Both the position numbers and the translations under genes were made by a program. From Gammaproteobacteria bacterium RIFCSPHIGHO2_12_FULL_63_22 (GTDB lineage Bacteria > Pseudomonadota > Gammaproteobacteria > Xanthomonadales > Xanthomonadaceae): DNA of 64,000 nucleotides. The notes under the pieces are model-generated. The model saw only the letters and a list, made by a program, of their open reading frames with translations. It was not told the origin of the DNA and made no database searches. The stretch lies in the NCBI GenBank assembly GCA_001801685.1, contig MGYJ01000090.1, positions 62,001 through 126,000 of the forward strand, in the 5' to 3' direction. Positions 1-13,100 of the stretch are shown in pieces; within the stretch, counting starts at the first letter, position 1, and each line of letters starts with the position of its first letter.

Positions 1-2185
1 GGCGTGAGCCATAGGAATTGAAGTCGGTCGGCGCCACGCCACGCGATTGCAGGAAACGCCCCGCAGGTGAATTGGCCTTGATGTTGCCAGCCGGGGAGAT
101 GTGGTCAGTCGTGATCGAGTCGCCGAACAGGCCGAGCAGCCGGGCGCCCTGGATGTCCTGGATGGTGCCGACGTCCATCTTCATGCCTTCGAAGTAGGGC
201 GGGTTCTTGATGTAGGTGGAGGCTTCGTCCCAGGCGAATGCGGCGCCGTCCGGCGATTCGATCTGGTTCCAGCGCGAGTCGCCCGCGAACACGTTCGCGT
301 AGTTGTGCTTGAACATTTCCGGGCCGACGGTGCGGGCGATCAGGTCGCCGATTTCCTTGTTCGACGGCCAGATGTCGCGCAGGTACACCGGCGCGCCATT
401 GGTGTCTGTGCCGAGCGGATCGGTGGAGAGATCGATGTCCACGGTGCCGGCCAGCGCGTAGGCGACGACCAGTGGCGGCGAGGCCAGGTAGTTCATCTTC
501 ACTTCGGGATGCACGCGGCCTTCGAAGTTGCGGTTGCCCGACAACACCGATGCCACGACCAGGTCGCTTTCGGCGATGCCGCGCGAGACCTCGTCCGGCA
601 GCGGGCCGGAATTGCCGATGCAGGTGGTGCAGCCGTAACCGACGACATAGAAGCCGAGCTTTTCGAGGTCGTCGAGCACGCCGGCCTTGATGAGGTAGTC
701 GGTGACGACCAGCGAACCCGGGCCGAGCGAGGTCTTCACCCACGGCGCGGCCTTCAGGCCTTTGGCGACCGCATTGCGCGCCAGCAGGCCGGCAGCCAGC
801 ATCACCGCGGGGTTGGACGTGTTGGTGCAGGACGTGATCGCAGCGATGACGACGGAGCCGTCGCTGAGGTGCGCGTCCTGGTCACGGATGCGGATCTTTG
901 CAGCGGGCTTGGCGGCGAGGTGTTCCGCCTGCGGCTGGTCGCCACCCTCGGCATCGAAGCGCTTCACTTCGTTGTTTGCCGGCTTGCGGTTTGCAACGAG
1001 CCCGACCAGGTTCTTTTCGAAGTTCTGCTTCATGTCGCTGAGCAGCACGCGATCCTGCGGACGTTTCGGTCCGGCCAGGGACGGCAACACGGTACCCATG
1101 TCCAGGTGCAGCGTGGCGCTGTATTCGGCTTCGACGTCGCTGCGCCACAGGCCCTGCGCACGTGCGTACGCCTCGACCAGGCGGATGAGTGCTTCACTGC
1201 GACCCGAAAGGCGCAGGTAGGTCAGCGACTCGCTGTCGATCGGGAAGATGCCGCAGGTCGCGCCGTATTCGGGCGCCATGTTGGCGATGGTGGCGCGATC
1301 GGCCAGCGGCAGGTAGTTCAGGCCGTCGCCGAAGAATTCCACGAACTTGCCGACCACGCCCATCGAACGCAGCATCTGCGTCACGGTGAGCACGAGGTCG
1401 GTGGCGGTCGCGCCTTCGGGCAGCTTGCCGGTCAGCTTGAAGCCGACCACCTGCGGGATCAGCATGGAACTGGGCTGGCCGAGCATCGCGGCTTCGGCCT
1501 CGATGCCGCCCACGCCCCAGCCCAGTACGCCCAGGCCGTTGATCATGGTGGTGTGCGAATCGGTGCCGAACACCGTGTCCGGGAACGCGTACTTCACGCC
1601 GTCGATGTCGCGCTCCATCACCACGCGGGCGAGGTTCTCGAGATTGACCTGGTGCACGATGCCGGTGTTGGGCGGCACCACCTTGAAGTTGTTGAAGGCT
1701 TTCTGGCCCCAGCGCAGGAAGCTGTAACGCTCGCCATTGCGTGAAAACTCGATCTGGCCGTTGACGTCCAGCGAGTCGGCCTTGCCGAAGGAATCAACCT
1801 GCACCGAGTGGTCGATCACCAGTTCGGACGGGATGAGCGGGTTGATGTTGGTCGCCGAGCCGCCGAGCTTGACCACGGCATCGCGCATCGCCGCGAGGTC
1901 GACCACGCAAGGCACACCGGTGAAATCCTGCAGCACCACGCGCGCCGGCATGAAGGCGATTTCGGTTTCCGGCTCGTCGGTCGGCTTCCAGGTCGCGACC
2001 GCTTCGATGGACGCGCGCGTGACGGATACGCCGTCTTCGCAGCGCAGCAGGTTCTCGAGCAGGATCTTCATGGAAAACGGCAGGCGCGACAGGTCATAGC
2101 GCTGGCCGAGCTTGGCCAGGCTGAAGATCGTGTAGTCGGTGCCGTTGACGGCGAGAGTGTCGCGGGTGGCGAAGGAGTCGCTCAT
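1..2185 (-). CDS. acnA: aconitate hydratase A (partial, 3' end outside window)
   Basis: Aconitase interconverts citrate and isocitrate in the TCA cycle using a [4Fe-4S] cluster in the cytoplasm. The reading frame is open from the ATG at 2185 to the left window edge, giving about 728 residues of the usual 890-920; it is missing from the ORF track because it has no stop inside the window. The N-terminus (MSDSFATRDTL, then KILLENLLRCEDG) matches AcnA rather than AcnB. Cluster cysteines are visible in TSCTNTSNP (about residue 450) and GYGCTTCIGNSG (about 516 and 519). It lies 62 bases downstream of hflD on the same strand, where many gammaproteobacteria have purB. AcnD, the methylcitrate-cycle paralogue, is a less likely alternative. 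Confidence 0.96.
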   Translation of the reverse strand, partial: MSDSFATRDTLAVNGTDYTIFSLAKLGQRYDLSRLPFSMKILLENLLRCEDGVSVTRASIEAVATWKPTDEPETEIAFMPARVVLQDFTGVPCVVDLAAMRDAVVKLGGSATNINPLIPSELVIDHSVQVDSFGKADSLDVNGQIEFSRNGERYSFLRWGQKAFNNFKVVPPNTGIVHQVNLENLARVVMERDIDGVKYAFPDTVFGTDSHTTMINGLGVLGWGVGGIEAEAAMLGQPSSMLIPQVVGFKLTGKLPEGATATDLVLTVTQMLRSMGVVGKFVEFFGDGLNYLPLADRATIANMAPEYGATCGIFPIDSESLTYLRLSGRSEALIRLVEAYARAQGLWRSDVEAEYSATLHLDMGTVLPSLAGPKRPQDRVLLSDMKQNFEKNLVGLVANRKPANNEVKRFDAEGGDQPQAEHLAAKPAAKIRIRDQDAHLSDGSVVIAAITSCTNTSNPAVMLAAGLLARNAVAKGLKAAPWVKTSLGPGSLVVTDYLIKAGVLDDLEKLGFYVVGYGCTTCIGNSGPLPDEVSRGIAESDLVVASVLSGNRNFEGRVHPEVKMNYLASPPLVVAYALAGTVDIDLSTDPLGTDTNGAPVYLRDIWPSNKEIGDLIARTVGPEMFKHNYANVFAGDSRWNQIESPDGAAFAWDEASTYIKNPPYFEGMKMDVGTIQDIQGARLLGLFGDSITTDHISPAGNIKANSPAGRFLQSRGVAPTDFNSYGSR

Positions 2186-2247
2186 TGGTGCTCCAGGCAG
2201 ATCGTGGCGGGGAGGCCGGGCGGAAAAGGCACGCCGGCAGGCCGTTA

Positions 2248-2850
2248 TTATGCCTTAAGCAGGCCCCGAGCGGTCTCCACCATCGCGCGTCGCGACAACA
2301 ATAAATCCCAGTAACTGCCACCGCATTGGCGCCAGAGCACGGCCGACCGCAACGCGGCCAGCAGGGTAGCCCGTACCTCGCCAACCACGGTCGCCTGGCT
2401 CAGGTAGACAGGATTGCCCTGCACCAGCACACGGGGGCCGAGGTTGCTGATGTGCGTGGCGTAGAGCTCGCCGAGGCCCGCCAGGACTGTCGGATGGGTC
2501 GGGCCGAAGTGCAGGCTCTGCCGTTCGATCTCTTCGAGCGCCTTGCGGACCTCTTCCACCGTCGCCGGGGAGGCCATGAACTTCCTTTCCAGATGCATCA
2601 CGTTCATGGCGATGCGGGTCTGCGCGGTATCGCGATCGCTGCCGTCGAGTTGCGCGATCACGCGTTCCAGGCCGGGGCCCAATTCGGCCGCGCCGCCATA
2701 GACGTCCTCGGTCGATTCGGCATCGAAACGGAACAGGCTGCCGATGCAGGCAGCCAGCGGCCGTGTCTCGGCGTGGCCGTTGTTGGCCATGTGCTGCACC
2801 AGTCGGACCGACTGGAGCAAGCCAGCGAGGGCGAGGACGCGATCTTTCAT
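2248..2850 (-). CDS. hflD: high frequency lysogenization protein HflD homologue
   Basis: This 200-residue protein begins [19 protein letters not shown] and contains [22 protein letters not shown], matching the HflD family. In E. coli HflD is a peripheral inner-membrane protein that affects phage lambda CII; its own cellular role is unclear. I chose the ATG at 2850 rather than the longer track ORF because it overlaps the mnmA stop by four bases (ATGA), giving translational coupling, and matches the family N-terminus. The mnmA-hflD pairing is conserved from enterics to xanthomonads, which supports the call. Confidence 0.93.
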   Translation of the reverse strand: MKDRVLALAGLLQSVRLVQHMANNGHAETRPLAACIGSLFRFDAESTEDVYGGAAELGPGLERVIAQLDGSDRDTAQTRIAMNVMHLERKFMASPATVEEVRKALEEIERQSLHFGPTHPTVLAGLGELYATHISNLGPRVLVQGNPVYLSQATVVGEVRATLLAALRSAVLWRQCGGSYWDLLLSRRAMVETARGLLKA

Positions 2851-3965
2851 GCCGCCTGTTCTCTGTGAAGTTGCTCGAAGCGAGCGTCGGTGCGAAGTAT
2901 GACTGCTCCGCCCAGGCATTCCTCGCCCCGGTACAAGACAAGCGACTGTCCCGGCGTGACGGCGCGTTGCGGGCTGTCGAACAGAACCTGCAAGCTGCCA
3001 TCGTCTCGCACGATCACCCGGCACGGCTGGTCGTCCTGGCGGTAGCGGGTCTTGGCCGAACATTCGAAGCTGCCTGGCCCCGGTGTCGCGCCGATCCAGT
3101 GGGCAGGCTCGCTTTCCAGTTGGATGGACATCAACCAGTCGCTGTCGCTGCCCTGGTCAACCACCAGCACGTTGCCCGGCACGTCCTTGCCAACCACGAA
3201 CCAGGGCGCCGCCGGGCGGCCCTTCACACCGCCGACATGCAGGCCCTCGCGCTGGCCCAGCGTGTAGAAGAAGACACCTTCGTGTTCGCCGACGACGGTT
3301 CCGTCCACGCTGCGGATCTCGCCGCGACGCGCCGGGATGTACTGACCGAGGAACTCGCGGAAATCCCGTTCGCCGATGAAACAGATGCCGGTCGAGTCCT
3401 TCTTCCTGGCGGTCGGCAAGGCCGCCTCCAGCGCAATCCGCCGAACTTCCGCCTTGGGCAGGTGGCCGATCGGGAACAAGGTCGCGGCCAGTTGCTCCTG
3501 GCCCAGCTGGTGCAGGAAATAACTCTGGTCCTTGTCGCGATCCACGCCGCGCAGGAGGCGCCAGGCGCCGTCGAGGCAGTCAACCCGCGCGTAGTGCCCG
3601 GTTGCGATCTTTTCGGCGCCCAGGCGCCGCGCTTCGTCCAGGAAGGTCTTGAACTTGATCTCGCGATTGCACAGTACATCCGGGTTGGGCGTGCGGCCCG
3701 CGCGATACTCGGCCAGGAAATGCTCGAACACCTCGCTCCAGTACTGGCCGGCGAAATTGCGTGCGTGGAAAGGAATCCCGAGCCGCCCGCAAACCGCCAA
3801 GGCGTCGCGCCGGTCGTCTTCGGCCCGACAACCCGAGCCTTCGTCCTCGTTCCAGTTCTGCATGAACAGGCCGGCGATGTCCTCGCCTGCGGCCTTGAGC
3901 AGGTAAGCCGTGACCGAGGAATCGACGCCTCCGGACATGCCTACGATGATGCGCGCGGCACTCAT
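2847..3965 (-). CDS. mnmA: tRNA-specific 2-thiouridylase MnmA
   Basis: MnmA adds sulfur to U34 of tRNA Lys, Glu and Gln, taking sulfur from the Tus relay. The 372-residue protein begins [18 protein letters not shown], which holds the ATP-binding PP-loop (SGGVDS). The two catalytic cysteines are visible in [14 protein letters not shown] (about residue 99) and [12 protein letters not shown] (about 196). The start at 3965 overlaps the nudJ stop by four bases and its own stop overlaps the hflD start by four bases. The three genes are therefore translationally coupled. The longer track ORF (start 4088) is rejected because it would run deep into nudJ. Confidence 0.98.
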   Translation of the reverse strand: MSAARIIVGMSGGVDSSVTAYLLKAAGEDIAGLFMQNWNEDEGSGCRAEDDRRDALAVCGRLGIPFHARNFAGQYWSEVFEHFLAEYRAGRTPNPDVLCNREIKFKTFLDEARRLGAEKIATGHYARVDCLDGAWRLLRGVDRDKDQSYFLHQLGQEQLAATLFPIGHLPKAEVRRIALEAALPTARKKDSTGICFIGERDFREFLGQYIPARRGEIRSVDGTVVGEHEGVFFYTLGQREGLHVGGVKGRPAAPWFVVGKDVPGNVLVVDQGSDSDWLMSIQLESEPAHWIGATPGPGSFECSAKTRYRQDDQPCRVIVRDDGSLQVLFDSPQRAVTPGQSLVLYRGEECLGGAVILRTDARFEQLHREQAA

Positions 3966-4441
3966 GGCATCTGGTGGAGGGCATCGAGCGGATGGCGCCG
4001 GCCGCCCAGGAAATCCTCGACGACACGCCAGACCAGCGGACTGCGGTGCCGCGCGTGCTGTTCGTGCAGTTCTTCCGGGCTCAGCCAAAGGGCTTGCACG
4101 ATGCCTTCGTCCAGCGCGCGATCGGCATCATGGCTGACCGGCTCCGCCGCGAAGGCCATGCGCAGGTAGTGTCGGCCGGATCCGCCTGCCAACTCATCAG
4201 GCGCTTTCCACTGGTAGGCGCCGACGAAGGCGGTCAGGCGCACGTGCCAGCCGGTTTCCTCCAGTGTCTCGCGCAATGCCGCATCGAACAGCGACTCGTC
4301 CGGCTCGAGGTGCCCGGCGGGCTGGTTGAGCACGCGGCGGCCGCGCACGTCTTCCTCCACCATCAACAGCTTGCCATCACGCACGACCACGGTGGCCACG
4401 GTGACATCGGGTTGCCAGAACTGGCCGCGTCGGTAGCTCAA
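3962..4441 (-). CDS. nudJ: NUDIX phosphatase NudJ
   Basis: This is a 159-residue NUDIX hydrolase related to NudJ (YmfB), which cleaves thiamine pyrophosphates and nucleoside di- and triphosphates. The NUDIX box is seen as [23 protein letters not shown]. The start codon is TTG at 4441: the triplet immediately upstream in frame is TGA and no ATG lies before the conserved [12 protein letters not shown] segment, so the non-ATG start is forced by the sequence. GGAAG lies about nine bases upstream and can act as ribosome binding site. It heads the nudJ-mnmA-hflD operon, the same order as in E. coli, and is divergent from clpS. Confidence 0.93.
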   Translation of the reverse strand: MSYRRGQFWQPDVTVATVVVRDGKLLMVEEDVRGRRVLNQPAGHLEPDESLFDAALRETLEETGWHVRLTAFVGAYQWKAPDELAGGSGRHYLRMAFAAEPVSHDADRALDEGIVQALWLSPEELHEQHARHRSPLVWRVVEDFLGGRRHPLDALHQMP

Positions 4442-4563
4442 TCAGTTTCTTCCAGTCGGTAAACAGCCATTCTGGTGGCTTCCGGCCAGTTCGTCCATGC
4501 CGGACCGGCGCCGTCCGCGCATCCGGCCGGCAAGCCTTGCATCCGGGGCCGGCCACCCCGATT

Positions 4564-4569
4564 TATACT
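4564..4569 (+). promoter_or_regulatory. possible -10 element of clpS, leaderless transcript predicted
   Basis: TATACT is a 5/6 match to the sigma-70 -10 box and ends seven bases before the A of the clpS ATG at 4576. If used, transcription would start at or next to the start codon. No Shine-Dalgarno motif precedes the ATG, which fits a leaderless message. There is no good -35 at 17 bases (TTGCAT lies 21 bases upstream), so the promoter is tentative. Confidence 0.35.
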
Positions 4570-4575
4570 GGCGCC

Positions 4576-4902
4576 ATGGCAAACAACCCAGATCAAGAAC
4601 GAGAGCACGATTACGGTGCCATGGTGGCCACCTCGAAACCCGAGGTGACGCGCCCCCCGCTGTACCAGGTGGTGCTGTTGAACGATGACTTCACGCCCAT
4701 GGACTTCGTGGTCGAGGTGCTGCAGGTTTTCTTCGCATTGAACCGTGAAAAGGCGACGCAGGTCATGCTTCACGTGCATACCCGAGGAAAGGGCGTTTGC
4801 GGCGTCTACACACGGGAAGTGGCTGAATCAAAAGTGACCCAGGTCAACGAATTTTCAAGGATGCACCAGCATCCCCTGTTGTGCAGCATGGAAAAGGCCT
4901 AG
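4576..4902 (+). CDS. clpS: ATP-dependent Clp protease adaptor ClpS
   Basis: ClpS binds N-terminal Leu, Phe, Tyr or Trp of N-degron substrates and delivers them to ClpA. The 108-residue protein has a disordered N-terminal tail followed by the family core, [20 protein letters not shown] and [16 protein letters not shown]. The Asp pair of LLNDD and the His of HTRG form the N-degron pocket. I chose the ATG at 4576 (MANNPDQ) over the upstream start at 4537. clpA follows after 83 bases on the same strand. Aat, which creates N-degrons, lies 3.5 kb away, so the adaptor, unfoldase and tagging enzyme are grouped. Confidence 0.97.
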   Translation: MANNPDQEREHDYGAMVATSKPEVTRPPLYQVVLLNDDFTPMDFVVEVLQVFFALNREKATQVMLHVHTRGKGVCGVYTREVAESKVTQVNEFSRMHQHPLLCSMEKA

Positions 4903-4985
4903 GCTGGAACCGTAACGCGACGGATCGCAGGCTGGAAATCCAGGGAAGCTGTCCCCATATCCTGGGAAACATTCCGGAGACCAAA

Positions 4986-7265
<2,280 letters not shown>

Positions 7266-7266
7266 C

Positions 7267-7372
7267 GTGGGAGCGGCCTTGGCCGCGATGAGTCTTGCCA
7301 AGCAAAACGGCGGCCAGTGGCCGCCGTTGTTTTTTATATTGCGAGATTCATCGCGGCCAAGGCCGCTCCCAC
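7267..7372. repeat. REP-like 25-bp perfect inverted repeat bracketing the clpA terminator
   Basis: The left arm 7267-7291 begins GTGGGAGCGGCCTTGGCCGC and the right arm 7348-7372 is its exact reverse complement, 25 of 25 bases. The sequence between the arms holds a separate GC-rich hairpin. Each arm is itself partly palindromic (GCGGCCTTGGCCGC), as in REP/BIME-type elements of pseudomonads and xanthomonads. A further 12-base copy of the right-arm end, GCCGCTCCCACA at 7377-7388, is a 15-base direct duplication that abuts the infA stop codon. Membership in a dispersed family is an inference; no other copy occurs in this window. Confidence 0.85.
7306..7335. terminator. bidirectional intrinsic terminator of clpA and infA
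   Basis: AACGGCGGCC and GGCCGCCGTT pair around an AGT loop. On the plus strand the stem is followed by GTTTTTT, and on the minus strand by TTTTG. It sits between the convergent genes clpA and infA and inside the 25-bp inverted repeat, so both transcripts can form it. Confidence 0.8.
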
Positions 7373-7388
7373 AAAAGCCGCTCCCACA

Positions 7389-7607
7389 TTATTTCATGCG
7401 GTAGGTGATGCGGCCCTTGGTCAGGTCGTAGGGAGTCATCTCGATCTTGACCTTGTCGCCGGTCAGGATGCGGATGTAATTCTTGCGCATGCGCCCGGAG
7501 ATGTGGGCGGTGACGACGTGGCCGTTTTCGAGCTTTACCCGGAACACGGTATTGGGCAGCGTTTCGAGAATCGTGCCTTCGAATTCAATGGAGTCGTCTT
7601 TGGACAT
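7389..7607 (-). CDS. infA: translation initiation factor IF-1
   Basis: IF-1 occupies the ribosomal A site during initiation. The 72-residue protein starts [20 protein letters not shown] and ends ITYRMK. It is a complete S1-like OB fold of standard length with the conserved [14 protein letters not shown] segment. The ATG at 7607 was chosen over the longer track ORF because it gives the exact family length. It is convergent with clpA across a shared terminator, and aat lies upstream on the same strand, the conserved aat-infA arrangement. Confidence 0.98.
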   Translation of the reverse strand: MSKDDSIEFEGTILETLPNTVFRVKLENGHVVTAHISGRMRKNYIRILTGDKVKIEMTPYDLTKGRITYRMK

Positions 7608-7686
7608 GCTTCGCTTCAGGATGTGGTCAACCACACAAGTCGCGAATGATGCCACAGACGGGATTTTTTCGCAAAATCCGGTCCGG

Positions 7687-8427
7687 TCAGAGGTTGCTGA
7701 ACTCGCTGGCGGGCCGATCGCCGAATGCGCCCGTCCATGGCCCAGTCCGGCCCTGCGCGGCCTGGAGCGGGGCAAGAAGGTTCAGGAACTCGCTTCGCGG
7801 CAGCAGGCGTCCACCGAGGCTGACCAGGTGGGCGTTTTCCAGCTGGGCGTCGATCAGCGGCCATTCCCAGCCTTTCAGCAGGGCCGCGAGGCCTGCCAGC
7901 GCAACCTTGGAACCGCCCGGCTCGGCGCTGAACATGCTCTCGCCGCAAAACATCCTGCCCACCGCCACGCCATAGATGCCACCGACCAGGCGCGAGCCAT
8001 CGAACACTTCGATGCTGTGCGCGTGGCCGAGTCGGTGCAGTTCGCCATAGGCGTCGAGCATTTCCGGCACGATCCAGGTGCCGTTGCCCTGGCCGCTGCG
8101 CGGCGAATGGGCACAGGCTTGGATCACTTCCCGGAAGCAGGTGTCGGCGCGCAGCGTCCAGGTGGATTTGCGCAATGATCGCGCGAAGCGCGAGGGCAGG
8201 CGAAAATTCCCGACATCGAAAACCATGCGCGGGTCGGGGCTCCACCACAGGATCGGCTGGCCCCTGGAGTACCAGGGAAAGATGCCGTGGCGGTAGGCGT
8301 TCAGCAGCCGCTGCGGACTGAGGTCGCCGCCCACTGCCAGCAGGCCATCGGGTTCGCGCAAGGCCCGTCCTGCCGGCGGAAAGGGAGCCAGCGGATCAGG
8401 ATCGAGCAGGATCGGCAGGCGGCTCAC
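7687..8427 (-). CDS. aat: leucyl/phenylalanyl-tRNA--protein transferase Aat
   Basis: Aat transfers Leu or Phe from tRNA to proteins with N-terminal Arg, Lys or unprocessed Met, creating primary N-degrons for ClpS. The 246-residue product begins (GTG)[17 protein letters not shown] and contains the family signatures [22 protein letters not shown] and FCGESMFS. The GTG start at 8427 is picked because the conserved N-terminus begins there; the track ORF adds nearly 100 unrelated residues. The gene start lies 32 bases inside the 3' end of the preceding FemAB-like gene, so the two are probably translated from one message. Confidence 0.96.
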   Translation of the reverse strand: MSRLPILLDPDPLAPFPPAGRALREPDGLLAVGGDLSPQRLLNAYRHGIFPWYSRGQPILWWSPDPRMVFDVGNFRLPSRFARSLRKSTWTLRADTCFREVIQACAHSPRSGQGNGTWIVPEMLDAYGELHRLGHAHSIEVFDGSRLVGGIYGVAVGRMFCGESMFSAEPGGSKVALAGLAALLKGWEWPLIDAQLENAHLVSLGGRLLPRSEFLNLLAPLQAAQGRTGPWTGAFGDRPASEFSNL

Positions 8428-9538
8428 GAAAGGGGCTGTGCTCCAGGACTTGGTCACGATAGCGCAAGACGGATGCGCGCTCCTGTTCGCACCAGTCGCG
8501 CAATGCATCTGCGAAGGCGGGCTGTCCAAGATGATGGCGGCTGTGGGTGAGTACCGGCAGGAAGCCACGCGCGATCTTGTGCTCGCCCTGTGCGCCCGGT
8601 TCGAACACACGCAGGCCTTCGCGCAGGCAGTAGTCGATGCCCTGGTAGTAGCAAGTCTCGAAATGAAGGCCGGGCACGGTTTCGCTGGCCCCCCAATAGC
8701 GACCGTACAGCGTCTCGCCACCGCGCAGCAGCAGTGCGCCGGCTATCGTCTCCGCGCCCCGCTGGGCCAGCACCAGAACCAGGCTTCGGGGCATCGTTCG
8801 CGCCAGGTGGCGCAGGAAGTCGAGGGTCAGCGCCGGCTGGTTGCCTTTTTCCGACTGCGTCATGCAGTAGAACGCATGCATCGCCATCAGGTCTTCATCG
8901 CCGGCCTCGTCGCCGTGGACCACGCGGAATGTGATTCCGCTACGGCGAACCTGTTCGCGCTCGGCACGGATGTTCTTGCGCTTCTTGCTCGAGAAAGCGC
9001 CCAGGAACTGCTCGAAGTCCGACCAGCCTGCGTCATTTCGCCAATGGAACTGCACGTCGCAACGCGCCAGCCAGGCCTCGTCGAACGCGGGGAGTTCGGA
9101 TTCGGGCAGGAAATTCACGTGTACCGAAGGCAGGGCTTCGTCATCGGCATGCCGGCGCATCGCGTCAACCAGCGTGCGTCGCGAACTCTCGTCCCGGGCC
9201 AGGATGCGCGGGCCGGGCACAGGCGAGTAGGGCACCGCGACCAGCCACTTCGGGTAGTAGTCCAGGCCGTACCGCGAATAGGCATGGGCCCACGCGTGGT
9301 CGAAAACGAACTCACCGTGTGAATTGCCCTTGAGGTAGGCAGGGGCCGCGGCGCAGAGGCGTTCGCCTCCGTACCAGGCGGCATGGCGCGGCTTCCAGCC
9401 CCAGCGTTCCTTCAGGCAGCCATGTTGTTCAAGGCCGGAAAGGAAGGCGTGGCAAACGAACGGATTTTCAGCGCCATGCAAGGCATCCCAATCGGCCGCG
9501 GGCAGATCGAGGATCGAATCGAAGAGGCGCAGGGACAC
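8396..9538 (-). CDS. FemAB/GNAT-like acyltransferase family protein (DUF482)
   Basis: This 380-residue protein has family-specific blocks NPFVCHAFLSGLEQHG near the start, SSKKRKNIRAEREQ in the middle and FEPGAQGEHKIARGFLP near the end. These match PF04339 (former DUF482), an acyltransferase-fold family often named peptidogalycan biosynthesis protein. Its true substrate is not established, and transfer of an acyl or aminoacyl group is an inference from the fold. The start is GTG at 9538. It sits between trxB and aat on the minus strand and overlaps aat by 32 bases. No signal peptide or membrane segment is visible. Confidence 0.88.
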   Translation of the reverse strand: MSLRLFDSILDLPAADWDALHGAENPFVCHAFLSGLEQHGCLKERWGWKPRHAAWYGGERLCAAAPAYLKGNSHGEFVFDHAWAHAYSRYGLDYYPKWLVAVPYSPVPGPRILARDESSRRTLVDAMRRHADDEALPSVHVNFLPESELPAFDEAWLARCDVQFHWRNDAGWSDFEQFLGAFSSKKRKNIRAEREQVRRSGITFRVVHGDEAGDEDLMAMHAFYCMTQSEKGNQPALTLDFLRHLARTMPRSLVLVLAQRGAETIAGALLLRGGETLYGRYWGASETVPGLHFETCYYQGIDYCLREGLRVFEPGAQGEHKIARGFLPVLTHSRHHLGQPAFADALRDWCEQERASVLRYRDQVLEHSPFREPPADPARS

Positions 9539-9562
9539 GCGCGTCTCGTCGGCCTGGCGACC

Positions 9563-10582
<1,020 letters not shown>

Positions 10583-10715
10583 CTAAATCAAGGCGCGAAA
10601 ACTCGGCAAGCCTGTGCTAAGCGTCGCTACGGGATGTGAAGGCAAGGGCGATTACGGTATAACAGCGCGAAGCATTTGCTCGTCCCGACCCCCCAGACAA
10701 GGCTCGACTCGCACG

Positions 10716-13037
10716 GTGGCCCGAACTCCCGAAAAAAATGCGCGCGCCGGCGACGATCGCCGGCAAAAACTCTGGCGGGAACTCGCGCTGGTGGCGATCG
10801 CGCCCCTGTTGATCTACCTGCTGGCCAGCCTGGCCAGCTACTCCACCAACGACCCGGGCTGGTCGCGCACCGGCAGCGTTGCCGGCGCCCTCAACAACAT
10901 CGGCGGCCTCGTGGGCGCCTATATGGCCGACCTCGCCTTCTGGTTCTTCGGTTACGTGGCCTATAGCGTTCCCTTCGTATTGGGCGGAATCGCGCACATT
11001 GCCCTGTTCGGCCTGGATTCGGATGGCGACGGGCGCGTCGATTTCGGGCCCGCGCTCAGGCTTATCGGCATCGTGGGCTTTTTGGTCAGCGCCTGCGGGC
11101 TGTTGCACCTGATCGGCGGTCCGGCGCCCAATCTTCCTGCCGAGTCCGGCGGCATCCTCGGCCAGGCCACCGGCCAGTCCATGCTCAGCGTGTTCGGCTC
11201 AATGGGCGGCAACCTGTTCCTGTTCGTGGTCTTCATGATGTCGGTGACTCTGGCGACCGGCCTGAGCTGGTTCGCGGTGATGGACTGGATTGGCGCCATG
11301 GTGCTCGCCGGCATCGCCCGTTTCTCGCAGAAGAAGCTGGAGGCCGCCGAATGGCAGCGCACCCGAACCCTGCGCGAAGAACGCGAGGAAGTGCGCAAGA
11401 TCGACACGGAAAAACGCGCCAAGCGCGAGCCAGTCAGGATCGAGGCGCCGGCCAAGGCCATCATTGAAAAGAGCGAGCGCGCGCAGCGCGAACAGCAGAT
11501 CCCGCTGTTCAACGTTGGCGGCGACAATTCGCTACCGCCGCTTTCCCTGCTCGACGATCCCAAGCCGCAGCCCAAGGGCTATTCCGAAGAGACACTGGAG
11601 ACCTTGTCGCGGCAGATCGAGTTCAAGCTCAAGGACTTCCGCATCGAGGCGCACGTGGTCGGCGCCTATCCCGGCCCGGTCATCACCCGCTTCGAAATGG
11701 AGCCCGCGCCGGGCGTCAAGGGCAGCCAGATTTCCTCGCTGGACAAGGACATCGCGCGCGGACTGTCGGTGAAATCGGTGCGCGTGGTGGACGTGATTCC
11801 GGGCAAGTCGGTGGTCGGCCTGGAAATCCCCAACAGCCAGCGCGAGATGATCTACCTGTCCGAGCTGCTGCGTTCGAAGGAATACGACAAGTCCACCAGC
11901 CCGCTCACCATCGCGCTGGGCAAGGACATCGGCGGCCGTCCGGTCGTTGCCGACCTGGCGCGCATGCCGCATTTGCTCGTAGCGGGCACCACCGGTTCGG
12001 GCAAGTCGGTAGGCGTCAACGCCATGGTGCTCAGCCTGCTGTACAAGGCCAGCGCCAAGGACGTGCGCATGCTGATGGTGGACCCGAAGATGCTCGAGTT
12101 GTCCGTATACCAGGGCATCCCGCATTTGCTGGCGCCGGTGGTCACCGACATGAAGGAGGCCGCCAACGGCCTGCGCTGGTGCGTGGCCGAGATGGAGCGC
12201 CGCTACAAGGTGATGAGCGCGGTGGGCGTGCGCAACCTGGCCGGCTTCAATCGCAAGGTGAAGGATGCGAAGGACGCGGGCCAGCCGCTGATGGATCCGC
12301 TATTCCGCCCGAATCCCGAACTGGGCGAAGCACCGCGTCCGCTGGAGGAGTTGCCCTACATCGTCGTTTTCATCGACGAGTTCGCCGACATGATGATGAT
12401 CGTCGGCAAGAAGGTGGAAGAACTGATCGCCCGCCTCGCGCAGAAATCGCGCGCGGCCGGCATGCACCTGATCCTGGCCACGCAGCGGCCTTCGGTGGAC
12501 GTGATCACCGGCTTGATCAAGGCTAATATCCCGACCCGCATCGCGTTCCAGGTTTCCAGCAAGATCGACTCCCGCACCATCCTTGACCAGTCCGGCGCCG
12601 AAACGCTGCTGGGCCATGGCGACATGCTGTACCTGCCGCCCGGCACGGCGATGCCCGAGCGCGTGCATGGCGCCTTTGTCAGCGACGAAGAAGTGCATCG
12701 CGTCGTCGCCCACCTCAAGCAGCACGGCGGCGGCACCGACTACATCACCGGCGTCCTGGAAGAAGTACAGACGATGGGCGAAGGGCAGGTGGTCGGTCCC
12801 ACCGGCCTGCCCGAATCAGGCAGCAGCGGCGACGAATCCGACCCGCTCTACGACGAGGCCGTGAAGATCGTGACTGAAACGCGGCGTGCATCCATCTCCG
12901 GTGTGCAACGGCGGCTGAAGATCGGCTACAACCGCGCTGCGCGCCTCGTGGAGGCCATGGAAGCCGCAGGCGTGGTTTCGGCCCAGGAACACAACGGCGA
13001 CCGCAGCGTGCTGGCGCCGCCGCCACCGCGCAACTGA
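10716..13037 (+). CDS. ftsK: DNA translocase FtsK
   Basis: FtsK pumps chromosomal DNA at the division septum and activates XerCD at dif. About 773 residues from the GTG at 10716. An N-terminal membrane domain with about four helices (first [12 protein letters not shown]) is followed by a short charged linker, then the motor with Walker A GTTGSGKS (about 425) and Walker [11 protein letters not shown] (about 550). The C-terminal winged-helix gamma domain reads [21 protein letters not shown] and recognises KOPS sites. The linker is much shorter than in E. coli, as in other xanthomonads. The exact start is uncertain because no ATG precedes the first helix. lolA follows. Confidence 0.96.
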   Translation: MARTPEKNARAGDDRRQKLWRELALVAIAPLLIYLLASLASYSTNDPGWSRTGSVAGALNNIGGLVGAYMADLAFWFFGYVAYSVPFVLGGIAHIALFGLDSDGDGRVDFGPALRLIGIVGFLVSACGLLHLIGGPAPNLPAESGGILGQATGQSMLSVFGSMGGNLFLFVVFMMSVTLATGLSWFAVMDWIGAMVLAGIARFSQKKLEAAEWQRTRTLREEREEVRKIDTEKRAKREPVRIEAPAKAIIEKSERAQREQQIPLFNVGGDNSLPPLSLLDDPKPQPKGYSEETLETLSRQIEFKLKDFRIEAHVVGAYPGPVITRFEMEPAPGVKGSQISSLDKDIARGLSVKSVRVVDVIPGKSVVGLEIPNSQREMIYLSELLRSKEYDKSTSPLTIALGKDIGGRPVVADLARMPHLLVAGTTGSGKSVGVNAMVLSLLYKASAKDVRMLMVDPKMLELSVYQGIPHLLAPVVTDMKEAANGLRWCVAEMERRYKVMSAVGVRNLAGFNRKVKDAKDAGQPLMDPLFRPNPELGEAPRPLEELPYIVVFIDEFADMMMIVGKKVEELIARLAQKSRAAGMHLILATQRPSVDVITGLIKANIPTRIAFQVSSKIDSRTILDQSGAETLLGHGDMLYLPPGTAMPERVHGAFVSDEEVHRVVAHLKQHGGGTDYITGVLEEVQTMGEGQVVGPTGLPESGSSGDESDPLYDEAVKIVTETRRASISGVQRRLKIGYNRAARLVEAMEAAGVVSAQEHNGDRSVLAPPPPRN

Positions 13038-13100
13038 GTGCCGGCCTTCGTTCATCTGGCCTCGGGCAAAATTCGCCCAGTGCCCTTTTCCGAGTTCCCC

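Noticed and set aside
101-1744. 547-aa plus-strand ORF opposite acnA
   Set aside because: The minus frame encodes aconitase with all cluster cysteines, so the plus ORF is a shadow.
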